A model generated the notes under the pieces. That model did not search any database and had not been told where the DNA came from. It saw nothing but the letters and a program-made list of their open reading frames with translations. From Desulfobacterium sp. (GTDB lineage Bacteria; Desulfobacterota; Desulfobacteria; Desulfobacterales; Desulfobacteraceae), in NCBI GenBank assembly GCA_030145245.1, contig JAQYWC010000065.1:1-64000 (forward strand): a stretch of DNA of 64,000 bases. Reading direction: 5' to 3'. A program made the translations under genes and the position numbers. Shown one piece after another: positions 18,612 to 27,454 of this stretch. Position 1 is the stretch's first letter, and each line of letters opens with the position of its first letter.

Positions 18612-19994
18612 ATGAACAAATACCACAATTTTTTAGCCCCTTACCTGGAGAACATATTAGCGGCTTTAGACGATGGCGTTTATATTACCGACAATGAGGG
18701 AACAACCCTCCACGTAAATGCCATATATGAAAAGCTTACCGGGCTTACGTCTGATGAGCTTTTGGGAATGAATGTCCGCGTCCTCAAAGAGAAAGGCATT
18801 TTTGACGCTGTTGTAAACCCGGAAGTTGTAAATACCCGGAAGCCCCAAACAAGTGTTCAGCTGTTAAAAGGCGGAAAACGCGTTGTACTGCGGGGGTTCC
18901 CGGTATTTGACGATAACCATGAGCTTGTCCTGGTCATCACCCTTGTGCGGGATGTCACCCTTATCGGGCAGATGCGGGAACAGATCCTCAGGCAAAAGGA
19001 ACTGATCTCCATCTACCATGATCAGATCGGGCACCTTTCGGCCAAGTCTCCGGCCACCAAGGGTTCCTACGAATCGCCCCAGATCAAGCAGCTTTCTGAA
19101 CTGGTAAAACGGGTGGCTTCAACCGACGCCACCATTCTTCTGCTGGGTGAAACCGGTGTGGGTAAGGACTGGTTCGCCCGCATGGCCCATGAGAACAGTC
19201 CGCGTAAGGATGAAATCTTCTTAAAAGTCGACTGCGGCAGCATCTCTGAAAACCTGATTGAGTCTGAATTGTTCGGGTATGTGCCCGGGGCGTTTACAGG
19301 GGCCATGAGCAAAGGGAAACTCGGCCATTTTGAAATCGCAAACAAGGGCACGGTCTTTCTGGATGAGATCGGGGATCTGCCGTTGATGATGCAGACAAAA
19401 TTATTACGGGTATTGCAGGATCAGGAGGTCATGCGGGTGGGGTCCTCTGCGCCCAAAAAGGTGGATGTCCGCATTATTGCCGCCACCAACAGAAACCTTG
19501 AACAGGAGATGGAAAAGGGCAACTTCCGAAGAGACCTGTTTTACCGGCTGCGGGTGGCGGTTGTGGATATTCCCCCCTTGCGTGAAACGCCCCAGATGAT
19601 TCCGGGGCTGGTGAACCATTTCCTGAAACGGTTTGGGGCAAAATATAAAAAAGATATTCTGTGTCCGGAGAGTACAATGGATATCTTTCTGACCTACCGG
19701 TGGCCCGGAAACATTCGAGAGCTTGAAAACACCATCCAAAGCCTTGTTGTAACCTGTGAAGGAAACGAGATCCACCCCCAGGACCTGCGTCCGTCCATGC
19801 ACAGGGCAACCTCCCATGAACTGAAAAGCCCGACAGGCGCGTTAGGCGGCGGCTCCGGAAGACCCCTGAAGGAGATCATGGGGGATCTTGAAAAGCAGGT
19901 GATCCAGCAGGCATTGGACAAATACGGGTCCGTAAACAAAGCGTCAAAGGTGCTGGGCGTTAACAGGACAACCATTTTTCGGAAAATGCGGTAA
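18612..19994 (+). CDS. PAS-domain sigma-54-dependent transcription activator
   Basis: A 460-residue activator. Residues about 10-120 form a PAS sensor domain and 155-385 the AAA+ ATPase. Walker A is GETGVGKD (179-186) and the sigma-54 contact loop GAFTGA (226-231) is intact. The C-terminus (about 420-460) is a Fis-type helix-turn-helix ending VNKASKVLGVNRTTIFRKMR. There is no receiver domain, so it probably senses a small ligand directly through PAS. It follows islB by 226 bp and most likely acts on the two sigma-54 promoters and three 19-bp sites upstream of dctP (inference from location). Confidence 0.9.
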   Translation: MNKYHNFLAPYLENILAALDDGVYITDNEGTTLHVNAIYEKLTGLTSDELLGMNVRVLKEKGIFDAVVNPEVVNTRKPQTSVQLLKGGKRVVLRGFPVFDDNHELVLVITLVRDVTLIGQMREQILRQKELISIYHDQIGHLSAKSPATKGSYESPQIKQLSELVKRVASTDATILLLGETGVGKDWFARMAHENSPRKDEIFLKVDCGSISENLIESELFGYVPGAFTGAMSKGKLGHFEIANKGTVFLDEIGDLPLMMQTKLLRVLQDQEVMRVGSSAPKKVDVRIIAATNRNLEQEMEKGNFRRDLFYRLRVAVVDIPPLRETPQMIPGLVNHFLKRFGAKYKKDILCPESTMDIFLTYRWPGNIRELENTIQSLVVTCEGNEIHPQDLRPSMHRATSHELKSPTGALGGGSGRPLKEIMGDLEKQVIQQALDKYGSVNKASKVLGVNRTTIFRKMR

Positions 19995-20046
19995 TGGGAC
20001 AACAAGGTTTCATCCCATCCATCGTTTTTCTCTTCCAGGAGTAAAT

Positions 20047-20796
20047 ATGCCGGAGTTGGTATTGATAATGTTGGGCTGGTTTGCCGGCGGGTTTATCAAC
20101 GGGGTTGCAGGCTTTGGGGCGGCCATGGTTGCCATGCCTCTGATTGCACCGTTCATGGATCTGTCTGTGGCCGTGCCAAGTTGCACCTTGATCGTACTGA
20201 CCTTGAATTGCCAGGTGGGCTGGACGTTTCGGAAATATATCGAATGGCATTACGTGAAAGGCATTTTCATTGGCGCCATTCCCGGTGTGATCCTGAGCGT
20301 GTTTATTCTGGAATATCTGTCAGAAACCTACCTCAAGGCCGGCATGGGGGCATTCATTGCCTGCTACGCCCTGTGGAGCCTGTATGCTGACAAGGGGGGT
20401 GAGCGAACCATCCGTCCGGCATGGGGGTACCTGGCAGGCCTCCTCTCCTCTGCCCTGGGCATGGCCTTTGGTTTTAACGGACCGCCCCTTGCCGCCTATA
20501 TTGCCTATAGCGGGTGCCCGGCACCCGCTGTAAAAGGAATCCTGGGGGCAGGGTTCATCATCACAGGTTTTTTCATTGTTACGGCAAAGGCCGTAACCGG
20601 GCAGATCACGCCAACCGTTTTACTCACCTATGCGGTTGCAACCCCTGCGGTGATACTGGGCAGCAGGCTTGGAAACTGGCTCTCATCTTATCTGAATGAG
20701 CATTCCTATCGTAAGGTGCTGTTTGTTGCCCTGGCCGGAATGGGACTGAAGATCGTGTGGCAGACCCTGGCCCACACCGGGCTCCTGTTATTCTAG
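20047..20796 (+). CDS. tauE: TauE/SafE-family membrane transporter, probable sulfite exporter
   Basis: A 249-residue integral membrane protein with about eight helices. It carries typical TauE/SafE features such as the N-terminal GFINGVAGFGAAMVAMP and an internal AGLLSSALGMAFGFNGPPLAAY repeat half. It lies 52 bp after the activator gene with ribosome site CAGGAG. Because IslA releases sulfite, the likely role is export of excess sulfite. Direction and substrate are inferred from context; the family also moves other organosulfur or C2 acids. Confidence 0.82.
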   Translation: MPELVLIMLGWFAGGFINGVAGFGAAMVAMPLIAPFMDLSVAVPSCTLIVLTLNCQVGWTFRKYIEWHYVKGIFIGAIPGVILSVFILEYLSETYLKAGMGAFIACYALWSLYADKGGERTIRPAWGYLAGLLSSALGMAFGFNGPPLAAYIAYSGCPAPAVKGILGAGFIITGFFIVTAKAVTGQITPTVLLTYAVATPAVILGSRLGNWLSSYLNEHSYRKVLFVALAGMGLKIVWQTLAHTGLLLF

Positions 20797-20799
20797 GCC

Positions 20800-21699
20800 T
20801 TACACCCCAAAGAACTCTTCGCAATGGCGGGTAAAGCTGATGAACTCCCTGAGAAGGGAACTGATATACTTGTTCCGGTGCCGGATGGTATACAAAGAAC
20901 GGGTAAAGGTGAGCCCCTCGATATTGAGCCGGTATAGGAGCCCGTATTTCAGCTCGTTTCTCACACTGAACCGGGAGAGGCAGGCCAGGGTGTCCTTGTT
21001 TGAAAGCACGGATTTTACCCCGCCGGTTTCATCAAGTTCCATAAAGATGTTCAGCAGTTTTGCATGATCCCCCAGGTGGCGCAGGAACGCCTCCCGGGTG
21101 CCGGACCCCTTTTCCCTCAAGATCCAGCGTTTGGCCCAAAGCTCCTCCATGGGATAGCTTTTTTCCCGGGCAAGCGCCATATCCCCGGTCACCACATAAA
21201 GTTCGTCGGTTCCAAACACTTCCTTTTCAATATCAACACTGTGGCACTCTCCCTCGATAAACCCCATATCCACCCGGCCTTTTTCGATGAGATCCACCAC
21301 CTCCCGGGTGTTGCCTGTCTCCATTTTAAAAGTGACCCCCTCGTATTTCTCCATGAACCGGTAAATCATGGGGGGAAGAATGTAATTGGCGATGGAGGAA
21401 CTCACCCCGATGCGGATCTCCCCATGAAGGAGCTCATCCCGGAATATTTTCTCACTCTCCTTCAGCCCCATGATCAGGTGCTCCACCCGGCCCAAAAAAA
21501 GACGCCCATCTTCGTTCAGGATGATCTTTTGGTTTATCCTGTCGAACAATCGGGTTTCAAGGGTCTCTTCCAGGTTCTTGATCGCCATGGAAACCGCCGA
21601 AGGAGTAAGCCCCACCGCCGAAGCCACCTGGCCCAGGTGGGGGGTTCCCGCCAGGGCAAGAAACAGTTCCAATTGTCTTAAGGTCATACGACTCTGCAC
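20800..21699 (-). CDS. LysR-family regulator (CysB/YeiE-like)
   Basis: A 299-residue LysR protein: winged helix-turn-helix at residues 6-65 (LTPSAVSMAIKNLEE) and a periplasmic-binding-fold effector domain at 90-290 with IRIGVSSSIANYILPP and REKGSGTREAF, a pattern common in CysB/YeiE/CbbR members that sense anions such as sulfite. It starts at GTG 21699 with GGAGG eight bases upstream; a downstream ATG at 21687 is less well placed. It is convergent with the TauE gene, three bases apart. A role in sulfite-responsive control is an inference from this location. Confidence 0.85.
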   Translation of the reverse strand: MQSRMTLRQLELFLALAGTPHLGQVASAVGLTPSAVSMAIKNLEETLETRLFDRINQKIILNEDGRLFLGRVEHLIMGLKESEKIFRDELLHGEIRIGVSSSIANYILPPMIYRFMEKYEGVTFKMETGNTREVVDLIEKGRVDMGFIEGECHSVDIEKEVFGTDELYVVTGDMALAREKSYPMEELWAKRWILREKGSGTREAFLRHLGDHAKLLNIFMELDETGGVKSVLSNKDTLACLSRFSVRNELKYGLLYRLNIEGLTFTRSLYTIRHRNKYISSLLREFISFTRHCEEFFGV

Positions 21700-22089
21700 C
21701 CTATATTCCTCCTATGGCATGGCTCTGTAGCAAAACCAAAACCCATACTGTTCAATATTATTGATAAACTTGTCAGAAACGATCAATTTAACTTACCACA
21801 ACTTTTCCCCGAATTAAAGACCGTACAGATGATTTCACCCGGTTGATATTTTTCAACCCAATAATTGGAGGCAAAAATCTTTTGTAAAACGGTTTGATTT
21901 GAATTATTTGAAAATAGCCGGAATTCTGTTTGCCATGCCGATTTGAGTGGTATACTGTTAAAAAATATAGTTTCCCCCTGCCATAGTTGATCTCAAATGA
22001 GCGTTATCCGACAAACGGCGTTTAGCTGAAGGACAGGTATCATAATTTGCGTCAATTAGCATATTCCGTAAACTTACAGGAAATCATCC
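21700..22089. other. AT-rich intergenic region
   Basis: Upstream region of the LysR gene (minus) and of the binding protein (plus). Apart from the sigma-70-like promoter listed at 21943-21971, I see no gene or strong structure. Confidence 0.5.
21943..21971 (+). promoter_or_regulatory. Sigma-70-type promoter
   Basis: TTGAGT (21943-21948), a 17-bp spacer and TATAGT (21966-21971), followed by 118 bp to the ATG of the binding-protein gene. Confidence 0.5.
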
Positions 22090-22887
22090 ATGTATTATTT
22101 CTGTAAACATTATCACCATTTTTGGAAAATAATCCGGCTTCTTTTCCCTGTACTCATTCTTCTGTGCGGCAATCTTCAAGCCCAACCGTTGAAAGTCGTG
22201 ACCACTATTGACCCTCCTCTGGTGTATTATGATGAAGAGGGAAAACTGACAGGAGCCACTGTCGAACTGATCCGGGAAGTCGCCAGCCGCCTTAACCGCG
22301 AAATCTCAATTGTTCTTGTTCCCTGGAAACGGGCGTTGCATCTTGCAAAAAACGGAAAAAGTGAGGCCATATGCTGTGCCGGAATAAATGAAGAACGTCT
22401 TGAATACCTTTATTTCCCCGACATAAACATAACCTCTGAGGAAAACGTTTTTTTTATTAAAAAAGGGAGAACAATCAAACTCAATGAGGATTTAAAAGAT
22501 GTAAGCGCTATCAGAATCGGCGTGATGCTTGGATATCTTTACGGTCAACTCCAGAGTGCGATAGATAATGATAAATTCAAAAGAGTTCAGCGGGTACCGA
22601 CAATTGAACAGAATATTAAGCTGCTTCTGGCAGAAAGAACGGATATCTTTATAGGGAATAAAATTGTGGTTATCCATGTCCTTAAAAAGATGAAGCTTTA
22701 TGACAAAGTGGTTATCCTTAAAAGACCAGGAACAGATGAGAATTGGATCATAACTGACTGGCCGGTCTATTTGGCATTCTCGAAAACAGTATTGAAAAAT
22801 CCATCTTATATGGAGAAAGTCTCACAGATAATAAAGAAGATAAAAGAGGATGGAACATACAGGCGTATTCTCAGCAAATATGAATAG
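22090..22887 (+). CDS. Periplasmic solute-binding protein, family 3 (orphan)
   Basis: A 265-residue amino-acid-type binding protein (SBP_bac_3). A signal peptide covers about residues 1-33 (IIRLLFPVLILLCGNLQAQ) and is followed by LKVVTTIDPPLVYYDEEGKLTG, the usual first strand and loop. No permease or ATPase genes are nearby, so it may deliver ligand to a sensor or be an orphan, as often seen in Desulfobacterota. The gene is visibly more AT-rich than its neighbours, which could mean recent acquisition. Ligand unknown. Confidence 0.8.
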   Translation: MYYFCKHYHHFWKIIRLLFPVLILLCGNLQAQPLKVVTTIDPPLVYYDEEGKLTGATVELIREVASRLNREISIVLVPWKRALHLAKNGKSEAICCAGINEERLEYLYFPDINITSEENVFFIKKGRTIKLNEDLKDVSAIRIGVMLGYLYGQLQSAIDNDKFKRVQRVPTIEQNIKLLLAERTDIFIGNKIVVIHVLKKMKLYDKVVILKRPGTDENWIITDWPVYLAFSKTVLKNPSYMEKVSQIIKKIKEDGTYRRILSKYE

Positions 22888-22945
22888 CACAAGAATAAGA
22901 GACTCCCAAGTTTTTGGTGATCGTGGGAAGAAAAGGAGGAGAGGG

Positions 22946-23683
22946 ATGAAATCTATCGCGACATTTTTTTTTATACTGATTGCGGTATCGACTGCCAGTG
23001 CTTCCGCCAGGGCAGTTTCCTACGTGGTGGATGGAAAACCCTTTGAAGGATATTTCATCAACCAGTCTTCTAAAGCGCCTCTGATATTACTTATCCACGA
23101 CTGGGACGGACTGACGGCCTACGAAGTCAAACGTGCCAACATGCTGGCGGATCTCGGGTATTCGGTTTTTGCCGCCGACCTGTTTGGCCGAGGCGTAAGA
23201 CCAACCGAGATGAAGGATAAACGACAGCACACGGGTGAACTGTACGCAAACCGTGGAAAAATGCGTTCCCTGCTGCAGGGCGCACTTGAAGCGGCAAAAA
23301 ACAACGGTGCCAATATTCATAATGCGGTAGTAATGGGCTATTGCTTTGGTGGTGCGGCAGTACTTGAACTTGCAAGGTCCGGAGCAAACCTGAAAGGGTT
23401 TGTCACCTTCCATGGCGGATTAAAGACACCGGCAGGCCAAGACTACTCAAAAGCAAAGGGAAAATTGCTGATTTTACATGGCACGGCAGATACAAACATC
23501 ACCATGGATCATTTTGCGAAACTTGCCACAGAGTTGGAGAAGAATAGTGTTTCCCACGAAATGATCACCTACAGCGGAGCACCCCATGCGTTTACCGTGT
23601 TTAATTCCAGCCGGTACCGGGAAGATGCGGATAAGAAATCATGGAAACGGTTTACTGAATTCCTCACCGAAACCCTTGACTGA
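22946..23683 (+). CDS. Dienelactone hydrolase family protein, exported
   Basis: A 245-residue alpha/beta hydrolase. The start is the ATG at 22946 with AAAAGGAGG upstream, giving a signal peptide (KSIATFFFILIAVSTASASA). The longer upstream frame overlaps the previous gene and lacks a ribosome site. The dienelactone hydrolase triad is visible: nucleophile C133 in GYCFGG, D182 in HGTADTN and H214 in GAPHAFT. The substrate is not evident. Its 3' end overlaps the convergent kinase gene by 20 bp. Confidence 0.82.
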   Translation: MKSIATFFFILIAVSTASASARAVSYVVDGKPFEGYFINQSSKAPLILLIHDWDGLTAYEVKRANMLADLGYSVFAADLFGRGVRPTEMKDKRQHTGELYANRGKMRSLLQGALEAAKNNGANIHNAVVMGYCFGGAAVLELARSGANLKGFVTFHGGLKTPAGQDYSKAKGKLLILHGTADTNITMDHFAKLATELEKNSVSHEMITYSGAPHAFTVFNSSRYREDADKKSWKRFTEFLTETLD

Positions 23684-24938
23684 TAATTTTATGGTGTCCC
23701 CGTATTGGCAGACGAATAATGAACCGGGCTCCCCGGTCCGGTATCGATTCAACGGTCATGGTACCGCCGTGGCACTCGGTGATGATGAAATAGGCGACCG
23801 AAAGCCCAAGTCCCACGCCCTTGCCCACCTTGTGAGTGGTAAAAAACGGTTCGGAACATAGTTTCCTCACCTCTTCCACCATTCCAGGGCCGTTGTCTTC
23901 CACCTCGATCACTGCCAGCCCCTTTTCGCGCCGCAACCGCAATATGAATTGGGGCGGTCTCTCCGGGACCTTCTGTTCCCCCATGGCCTGGGCCCCGTTC
24001 CTGAGAATGTTCAGCATGGCCTGCTGCAGCCTGCCTGGATCACAGGGCACCAGGGGCATATCCGGGTCATACGCCCGGATAATCTTTATGTTCCTGAGAA
24101 CCTGTTTCCTCTTCAGCACATAATCGTTTTCAGCCAGGGTCACGGTTCTGTCCATCAGCACTTTCAGATCCACGGGGGTAACAGCAGGACCACTGTCGCG
24201 ACTGAAGGAGAGCAAATTGTCAACGATGGATGCGGCACGCCCGCCCGCCTCCAGGATCAATTCAAGCATTTTCACGATACCCCGTTTTTCCAGATACCGC
24301 CCCAGGGCATCCATACGGATTCCGCACTGTTCGGCCGCATCCCGGTTTTTCACAAGCTCCGTTGCAATCCTATTCTGAATCACCTGGGCATTCTGGAGCA
24401 TCCCGGCCAGGGGGTTGTTGAGTTCATGTGCCATTCCCGTGGCCAGCCTGCCCACGGAGAGCATTTTTTCAGTATGAATCATCTTCTCCTGGATACGTAC
24501 CCGCTCGGCAATTTCCTGCCTGAGCCGCTCATTTATATCCCCCAGCTCCTTTTGAAGCCTGCGCAGCTTGAGGTGTGTTTCAATACGGGCCAGCACCTCC
24601 TCTTCCTGAAAAGGCTTGGTGATGTAGTCCACGCCCCCCAGGGAAAAGCCCTTGACCTTGTCTGTGATATCATCCATGGCACTGATAAAAATCACCGGTA
24701 TCTCCCGGGTCTTTTCATCTGCCTTGAGGCGTTCGCACACCTCATACCCGTCCATGCCGGGCATCTGGATATCCAGGAGTATCAGTTCCGGAGGCTTTGC
24801 CAAAATGGTGGAAAGCGCCATGGTTCCGCTGGTGGTGGGACGAACCACATAGCCCTGCTTGGAAAGAATGGCTGCCAGGGTTCGCAGGTTGTTCTGGTTA
24901 TCGTCAACCAGCAGGATATCCGCCTTGGTTTCGTTCAT
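23664..24938 (-). CDS. Receiver-histidine kinase (REC-HisKA-HATPase)
   Basis: A 424-residue soluble signalling protein. The N-terminal receiver domain (1-120) has a DD pair (VDDNQNN), phospho-acceptor Asp in LLDIQMPGMDG and the Lys in ITKPF. A coiled linker leads to HisKA (MAHELNNPLAGM, phospho-His near 180) and a HATPase with N, G1 (DNGPGM) and G2 (GKGVGLGLS) boxes. It carries no output domain. It overlaps the upstream hybrid kinase by 4 bp (ATGA) and is likely its next relay partner. Confidence 0.9.
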   Translation of the reverse strand: MNETKADILLVDDNQNNLRTLAAILSKQGYVVRPTTSGTMALSTILAKPPELILLDIQMPGMDGYEVCERLKADEKTREIPVIFISAMDDITDKVKGFSLGGVDYITKPFQEEEVLARIETHLKLRRLQKELGDINERLRQEIAERVRIQEKMIHTEKMLSVGRLATGMAHELNNPLAGMLQNAQVIQNRIATELVKNRDAAEQCGIRMDALGRYLEKRGIVKMLELILEAGGRAASIVDNLLSFSRDSGPAVTPVDLKVLMDRTVTLAENDYVLKRKQVLRNIKIIRAYDPDMPLVPCDPGRLQQAMLNILRNGAQAMGEQKVPERPPQFILRLRREKGLAVIEVEDNGPGMVEEVRKLCSEPFFTTHKVGKGVGLGLSVAYFIITECHGGTMTVESIPDRGARFIIRLPIRGHHKIISQGFR

Positions 24939-27454
24939 TTTGCTTCTCCTGCCTGCCGGATCCCGGCCAGAATTTTATCATAGGCAAAATCGTTGGCCAG
25001 TTTTGTCAACAGACCGGCCAGTTGAGGGTTGTGTTTTCTGATTTCATCGATCCGGGCCGTGACCCGATCCATTTCAGCATAACTTGCCGCCTCTTCCAGG
25101 CGTTCCAGCAAGCCTTGGGGTAATTCTCCAAGGGCGGCCGGTGTCAGCACTTCCCTTGAAGATATTACTTCCGGAACATGCTCCCCGGGCGCTTTTTCAT
25201 GGATAAACCCCACCCCCAGGTTTTTCTCCAGCATATCGAACAGATCGGTTTCACGAAAGGGTTTTCGCAGAAAATCATCACACCCTGCCGCCATGATCCT
25301 CTCGCGATCTTCATCAAAAACACTCGCCGTTACCGCGAGAATGACGGTATCTTTTCCCATAGGTGAGGCTTTAATCCTTCTGGTCGCCTCACACCCGTCC
25401 ATGACCGGCATCCTTATATCCATGAAGATCAGGTGGGGCCGGAAGATTTCACACAGGTTCCACGCTTCCCGGCCGTTGGCAGCCTCCTTAAGTTTGAATC
25501 CCAGGGGAGCGAGGATCTTGAGGAGCAATTGACGCGCCTCCGGGTTATCGTCGACAATAAGCAGGCGCCAGGAGGGGCTGCCGGGTTTCAGGCCGACGAC
25601 CCGGGAAACAGGCCGAATGGTTGGGACAGGTGTGTCAGTGGCAATATCAACCTTGATATGAAACAGAAACACAGTACCTTTACCGGGCTCACTCCGGAGG
25701 GTTATCCCGCCGCCGAGAAGTTCGACAAACCTACGACAGATCGGGAGGCCCAGGCCTGTTCCTTCCTGCCCGTGATCTGTGGAAGCGGCCTGGGCAAAGG
25801 CATCGAAGATCCCCTCCAGCTCTTCCGGGACGATGCCGGGGCCGGTGTCCTCAATTTCAAACCGGATCACCTGTTGCCTGGCTTCTTCCGTATCTGATAT
25901 CCCATTTTTGACCCGGACCGTTACACCCCCCTCCCGGGTAAATTTGAAGGCATTGCCAATCAGGTTGATCAGAATCTGACGCAGCTTGATCTCATCGGTT
26001 CGTACATAACGGGGAACCCCGGGCTCCATCTCCAGCAAAAATGTAAGGCTCTTGTCCGCGGCCTTTACCCGGAACATGGACTGCAGTTCATCCATCAGAT
26101 GATAGAGATCGAAATCCTGTTTGTTGAGGATGATTCTTCCGGCCTCGATCTTGGACATGGTCAACACATCGTTGATCAGCGTCAGAAGATGTTTTCCGCT
26201 ATTCCCAATGATGTCTAGGTTTTGCTTTTCCTCTTTCCCCATGTTTGGACTGTGGGTCATCAACTGGGAGAAACCGAGAATAGCGTTCAGGGGGGTACGC
26301 AATTCATGGCTCATGTTGGAAAGAAAAACACTCTTGGCTCTGTTGGCGGATTCGGCAACATCCCTGGCTTGGGCAAGTTCTACGGTCTGCTTTTCAAGGC
26401 GCTCTGTTCGTTCAGCAACCAGCTCCTCCAGATTTTCCGAGTACTTTCTGATTTTACTTAACGCACTGTTATATGTATTCTCAAACAACTGCCATTCCCT
26501 GTAGGAGGACCCCAATGTGACCTCATTCATGGCATCCTTATTGATCGAGGCTAAAAAGACGCGCAGGGGATTGTAAAAGGATCTGTTGATCCAGATGCGT
26601 CTGAAGAGGTGTAATATCAATACCAGTCCGCCAAGTATGGCGAAGGATCTGGTTACGATCACGAAAGATCTCCGGTAAAGTCTTTCGGGGGTCAGTACGA
26701 CAAGTTGAAGATTCAATACTTTCAGCATCTGCCGGTCATAATAGTACACTTGGTTGTTTATCTTTGTTTGCTTTTGTTCCCGGGGAAGAAATTCCCAGTA
26801 GGGATATTGATCCGAGGAACGATAGAGAATCTTATGGGAATCGGGTTTCAGCAGGAGAATGACAGCATCGGTGTACAGGCCGGATAAACCGGTCTGATTC
26901 ATGATGGCAAACAATCCAAGGATATCCAGTTCCGCGATAACAACAGATGAATTTAAAGGAAAGATAAAACTGACGGACTCTTTGCCGGTGAAAATAGACC
27001 TGTGAACCTTGGTGATAACCGTAGTTTTTCTTTTCCGGGCCAGATCAATATATGAGGTTATCTGACTTTCCGACATGTCGATCTGTTCCATGTATTTCCT
27101 GCCATCCTGATATTCAAACACATGTTCGATGACCATCTCTTCATTTACGCTGTAAAGGGCCTGGAGTGATTCAATATGTCCGAGAAAGGATCTGTTCTTT
27201 ACCAGGCTGGGGGAGAGTTCGTAAAGAAAAGGAATTGTGGTCTGAATATGTCTTGATTCCCTGACGATGAAATTGTTGACGACTTGGTTAATGTTCTCTA
27301 TCAGCAGTTTATGTTCTCTCTCCTTTTGCATGAAAAGGGATTGTTTCAGATCGGCATATATCATCCCAAAGGCGATAATGATAAAGGCAACCAGGATTAA
27401 ATCCATGATTTCGGAAATCCGTTTGAGGCTGGGTCCGCTATTCCAGATATTCAC
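24935..27454 (-). CDS. Membrane hybrid sensor histidine kinase
   Basis: About 840 residues. One membrane helix at the N-terminus (LILVAFIIIAFGMIYADL), a long periplasmic domain, a second helix, then HisKA (SNMSHELRTPLNAILGFSQ), HATPase (DTGPGIVPEEL and GTGLGLPICRR), a receiver (LIFMDIRMPVMDG) and a short helical tail. The start is uncertain. GTG 27454 follows a GGTGG and overlaps the upstream binding-protein gene by a few codons; an ATG at 27406 would begin directly at the membrane helix. The operon with a membrane-tethered binding protein suggests the periplasmic input is the loaded binding protein (inference). Confidence 0.88.
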   Translation of the reverse strand: MNIWNSGPSLKRISEIMDLILVAFIIIAFGMIYADLKQSLFMQKEREHKLLIENINQVVNNFIVRESRHIQTTIPFLYELSPSLVKNRSFLGHIESLQALYSVNEEMVIEHVFEYQDGRKYMEQIDMSESQITSYIDLARKRKTTVITKVHRSIFTGKESVSFIFPLNSSVVIAELDILGLFAIMNQTGLSGLYTDAVILLLKPDSHKILYRSSDQYPYWEFLPREQKQTKINNQVYYYDRQMLKVLNLQLVVLTPERLYRRSFVIVTRSFAILGGLVLILHLFRRIWINRSFYNPLRVFLASINKDAMNEVTLGSSYREWQLFENTYNSALSKIRKYSENLEELVAERTERLEKQTVELAQARDVAESANRAKSVFLSNMSHELRTPLNAILGFSQLMTHSPNMGKEEKQNLDIIGNSGKHLLTLINDVLTMSKIEAGRIILNKQDFDLYHLMDELQSMFRVKAADKSLTFLLEMEPGVPRYVRTDEIKLRQILINLIGNAFKFTREGGVTVRVKNGISDTEEARQQVIRFEIEDTGPGIVPEELEGIFDAFAQAASTDHGQEGTGLGLPICRRFVELLGGGITLRSEPGKGTVFLFHIKVDIATDTPVPTIRPVSRVVGLKPGSPSWRLLIVDDNPEARQLLLKILAPLGFKLKEAANGREAWNLCEIFRPHLIFMDIRMPVMDGCEATRRIKASPMGKDTVILAVTASVFDEDRERIMAAGCDDFLRKPFRETDLFDMLEKNLGVGFIHEKAPGEHVPEVISSREVLTPAALGELPQGLLERLEEAASYAEMDRVTARIDEIRKHNPQLAGLLTKLANDFAYDKILAGIRQAGEAK

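Noticed and set aside
22090-22887. Part of an ABC uptake operon
   Set aside because: No permease or ATPase gene is nearby on either strand.
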